DNA of 64,000 bases from a virus, in IMG/VR virus record IMGVR_UViG_3300024319_000005, positions 1 to 64,000 of that record; one strand, given 5' to 3'. The position numbers were made by a program, and so were the translations under genes. The notes below the pieces were generated by a model, which saw nothing but the letters and a program-made list of their open reading frames with translations, had not been told where the DNA came from and searched no databases. Of this stretch, positions 62,570-64,000 are shown one piece after another (positions within the stretch are counted from its first letter, which is position 1; every line of letters begins with the position of its first letter).

Positions 62570-63118
62570 ATGAGTAAACTATTTAATTTTAAAGCAACAG
62601 TATGGGAAACAGTAGTTGTACCTGAACATTTAGAAGATAAAATTGCAACTTTAATTTCTAATGGTATTATACAATCTAGAGAAGAGCTAGAAAACTATCT
62701 AAAATCAGTAGGTGAAACTGCTGAGGTTTACTTTGAATCTTCATTTAATGATAGTCCGTTACCACCTTCATTTACACAAATGAGTGTAGCGCAAAATAGT
62801 GGTGACCCTACAATAGAAGTTCTTCACGATAATAAAATCATCTGGGATAATACTTTACCACTTACTACAGATAGTTATAAAATATGTATACTTACAAAAA
62901 CAATTAAAGGATTGTCAGAAGAAAGTATATATGGTACTGAAGAGCAAGCACTAGAGTCAGCATACAAAGATGTAATGAATCCAGTGTATTTTAGAGCTCC
63001 TAATAGCAATGATACTCTATCAAATTACATAGATGAATACTACGAGTATGTATCTACAACGTTAGACAATCTAACTGATTACAATATATCTGTTAGATAC
63101 TTAAACATTAACCTTTAA
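62570..63118 (+). CDS. Hypothetical protein, 182 residues
   Basis: This acidic protein has no membrane helix. The N-terminus (LFNFKATVWETVVVPEHLED) resembles a small domain I have seen in phage hypothetical proteins. The rest is mixed (YFESSFNDSPLPPSFTQMSV, IYGTEEQALESAYKDVMNP). The start is 5 nt after the previous stop, so it is coupled. Function unknown. Confidence 0.6.
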   Translation: MSKLFNFKATVWETVVVPEHLEDKIATLISNGIIQSREELENYLKSVGETAEVYFESSFNDSPLPPSFTQMSVAQNSGDPTIEVLHDNKIIWDNTLPLTTDSYKICILTKTIKGLSEESIYGTEEQALESAYKDVMNPVYFRAPNSNDTLSNYIDEYYEYVSTTLDNLTDYNISVRYLNINL

Positions 63119-63131
63119 AATTTATATACAA

Positions 63132-63392
63132 ATGGATAGAAATAATTTTCATACTAAGACTGACTTAACTTATGATTGGATAATAAAGTCAAAGATAGCT
63201 ACTGAGCAAGAAATTAGATTAGTTACTTCTATAATAGGTTATAATTTAGATTCTTTAAATGATATTATATTTGCTAGAACAGCTTATAAAGATATGACAC
63301 AACATCCAGCAGGAGAAATACAGTCTGTAACAGAAGATCAAATATCTTCTCTATCTGAACCTATTAATAACATAGAATTTATAGCATGGTAA
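63132..63392 (+). CDS. Small conserved-type phage protein, 86 residues
   Basis: The middle section, ATEQEIRLVTSIIGYNLDSL then NDIIFARTAYKDMTQ, is a helical pattern that I associate with a small protein recurrent in early regions of tailed phages. There are no catalytic motifs. It overlaps the kinase gene downstream by 7 nt, indicating translational coupling. Confidence 0.6.
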   Translation: MDRNNFHTKTDLTYDWIIKSKIATEQEIRLVTSIIGYNLDSLNDIIFARTAYKDMTQHPAGEIQSVTEDQISSLSEPINNIEFIAW

Positions 63393-63991
63393 ATATAAAA
63401 CACAATCTTATCGGAATCTCTGGCAAAATCAGCTCAGGAAAAGATTTAGCAGGTAAGATATTAAACGATCTTTCAGGAAATATTTTTGAAAACAAAAAAT
63501 TTGCAGATAAACTTAAAGATATAGTTTGCTTACTTATTGGATGTACTAGAGAGCAATTAGAAGATAGAGAGTTTAAAGAAAAAGAACTCGGTGAAGAGTG
63601 GAGGCAATATTTTAATGACGATTATGATTTAGTTTATGAAAAAGAAAGCACATTTTCTTCATTATTAACACCTCGTAAACTTCTACAACTTTTAGGTACT
63701 GAATGTGGTAGACAAATTATCCATCCTAACATTTGGGTAAATGCTTTGTTTGCTGATTATACTCCTTTAACATCTTGGCTAGTAACAGATGTTAGATTCC
63801 CTAACGAATGCCAAGCTATTAAAAATAGAGGTGGTATTGTTATAAAAATAAATAGAGACTTTGATGTAGTAGACAACCATTCATCGGAAACAGCTCTAGA
63901 CAATTACAATGGATTTGATTTTGTTGTAGATAACAATGGAAGTATAGATGACCTTACTAATAACTTAATAAAAATAATTAACAATGATTAA
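63386..63991 (+). CDS. Deoxynucleoside monophosphate kinase
   Basis: This 201-residue P-loop kinase has Walker A GISGKISSGKDLAGK near residue 9-23, KKFADKLKDIV and TRKLLQLLGTECGRQ-type substrate-binding helices (seen as TPRKLLQLLGTECGRQIIHP), WLVTDVRFPNECQAI (Asp/Arg motif near residue 132-146) and a C-terminal VDNNGSIDDL. This pattern matches the T4 gp1-like dNMP kinase family, which phosphorylates dNMPs to dNDPs for phage DNA synthesis. It suggests that the nucleotide-metabolism arm continues to the right. Confidence 0.8.
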   Translation: MVNIKHNLIGISGKISSGKDLAGKILNDLSGNIFENKKFADKLKDIVCLLIGCTREQLEDREFKEKELGEEWRQYFNDDYDLVYEKESTFSSLLTPRKLLQLLGTECGRQIIHPNIWVNALFADYTPLTSWLVTDVRFPNECQAIKNRGGIVIKINRDFDVVDNHSSETALDNYNGFDFVVDNNGSIDDLTNNLIKIINND

Positions 63992-64000
63992 TTTCAAAAA

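Overview
The window looks like part of an AT-rich (roughly one-third G+C) tailed dsDNA phage of a Bacteroidota host, most likely a flavobacterium. The evidence is a complete head and tail morphogenesis block, tail-fibre proteins built from the GIGTTSP-type repeat common in Bacteroidetes phages, flavobacterial adhesin-like Ig domains, a BspA/DUF285-type repeat protein, signal peptides ending in xxQ, and one promoter that fits the Bacteroidetes consensus (TTG-N19-TAnnTTTG) exactly. Gene content and order (HU/IHF-like protein, TerL, portal, scaffold, MCP, fibres, metallophosphatase, RecB/Cas4-like nuclease, ring proteins, tail-stabilisation protein, giant cargo proteins) resemble crAss-like podoviruses. 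That assignment is by inspection and was not tested by a search. I see no integrase, transposase or CRISPR array.

Layout. From about 59.0 kb down to base 1 everything is on the minus strand and reads right to left. 58954-55739 is a cluster of small, tightly overlapping genes: HTH protein, HU-like protein, a possible GroES-like co-chaperonin, a Cys-rich protein, a DUF1573 protein and a thioredoxin. 55622-43052 is the packaging and head block: TerL, a Cpn60 (GroEL-type) chaperonin between TerL and portal, portal, scaffold, MCP and three further structural genes. 42946-20816 is a host-recognition block of about 22 kb: two giant repeat-built fibres, a 15-repeat BspA-like protein, a small membrane protein, and a series of Cys-rich Ig-like adhesin proteins. 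20792-18850 is a lysis block: a matrixin plus M15 dual metallopeptidase and two spanin-like genes. 18602-16408 holds a metallophosphoesterase and a PD-(D/E)XK nuclease. 16400-1 is the tail: small structural proteins, a ring protein with a zinc-ribbon insert, the tail-stabilisation protein, and three large cargo/ejection proteins with a lysozyme-like domain, an M15-like peptidase domain and a P-loop respectively. The last one runs off the left edge.

From about 59.3 kb to the right edge the genes switch to the plus strand. They are small and mostly unrecognised (membrane or secreted miniproteins) and end with a dNMP kinase, so this looks like the start of an early or nucleotide-metabolism arm. 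The strand-switch zone (59.0-62.2 kb) is dense in predicted RNA structure: a sigma70-like promoter with a palindromic spacer, a UUCG hairpin, a two-copy 40-nt element whose stem covaries, a 101-nt RNA closed by an 11-bp stem, a three-copy 16-nt motif, and a 138-nt transcript with a perfect tRNA acceptor stem and TpsiC arm but no recognisable anticodon arm. This zone and the chaperonin genes are the best candidates for undescribed biology here.

How the parts work together (inference): the phage adsorbs with a variable, adhesin-mimicking fibre set, ejects cargo proteins carrying two kinds of peptidoglycan-hydrolase domain, folds its capsid with its own chaperonin, packages DNA with TerL and portal, and lyses the host with an exported Zn peptidase and spanins.
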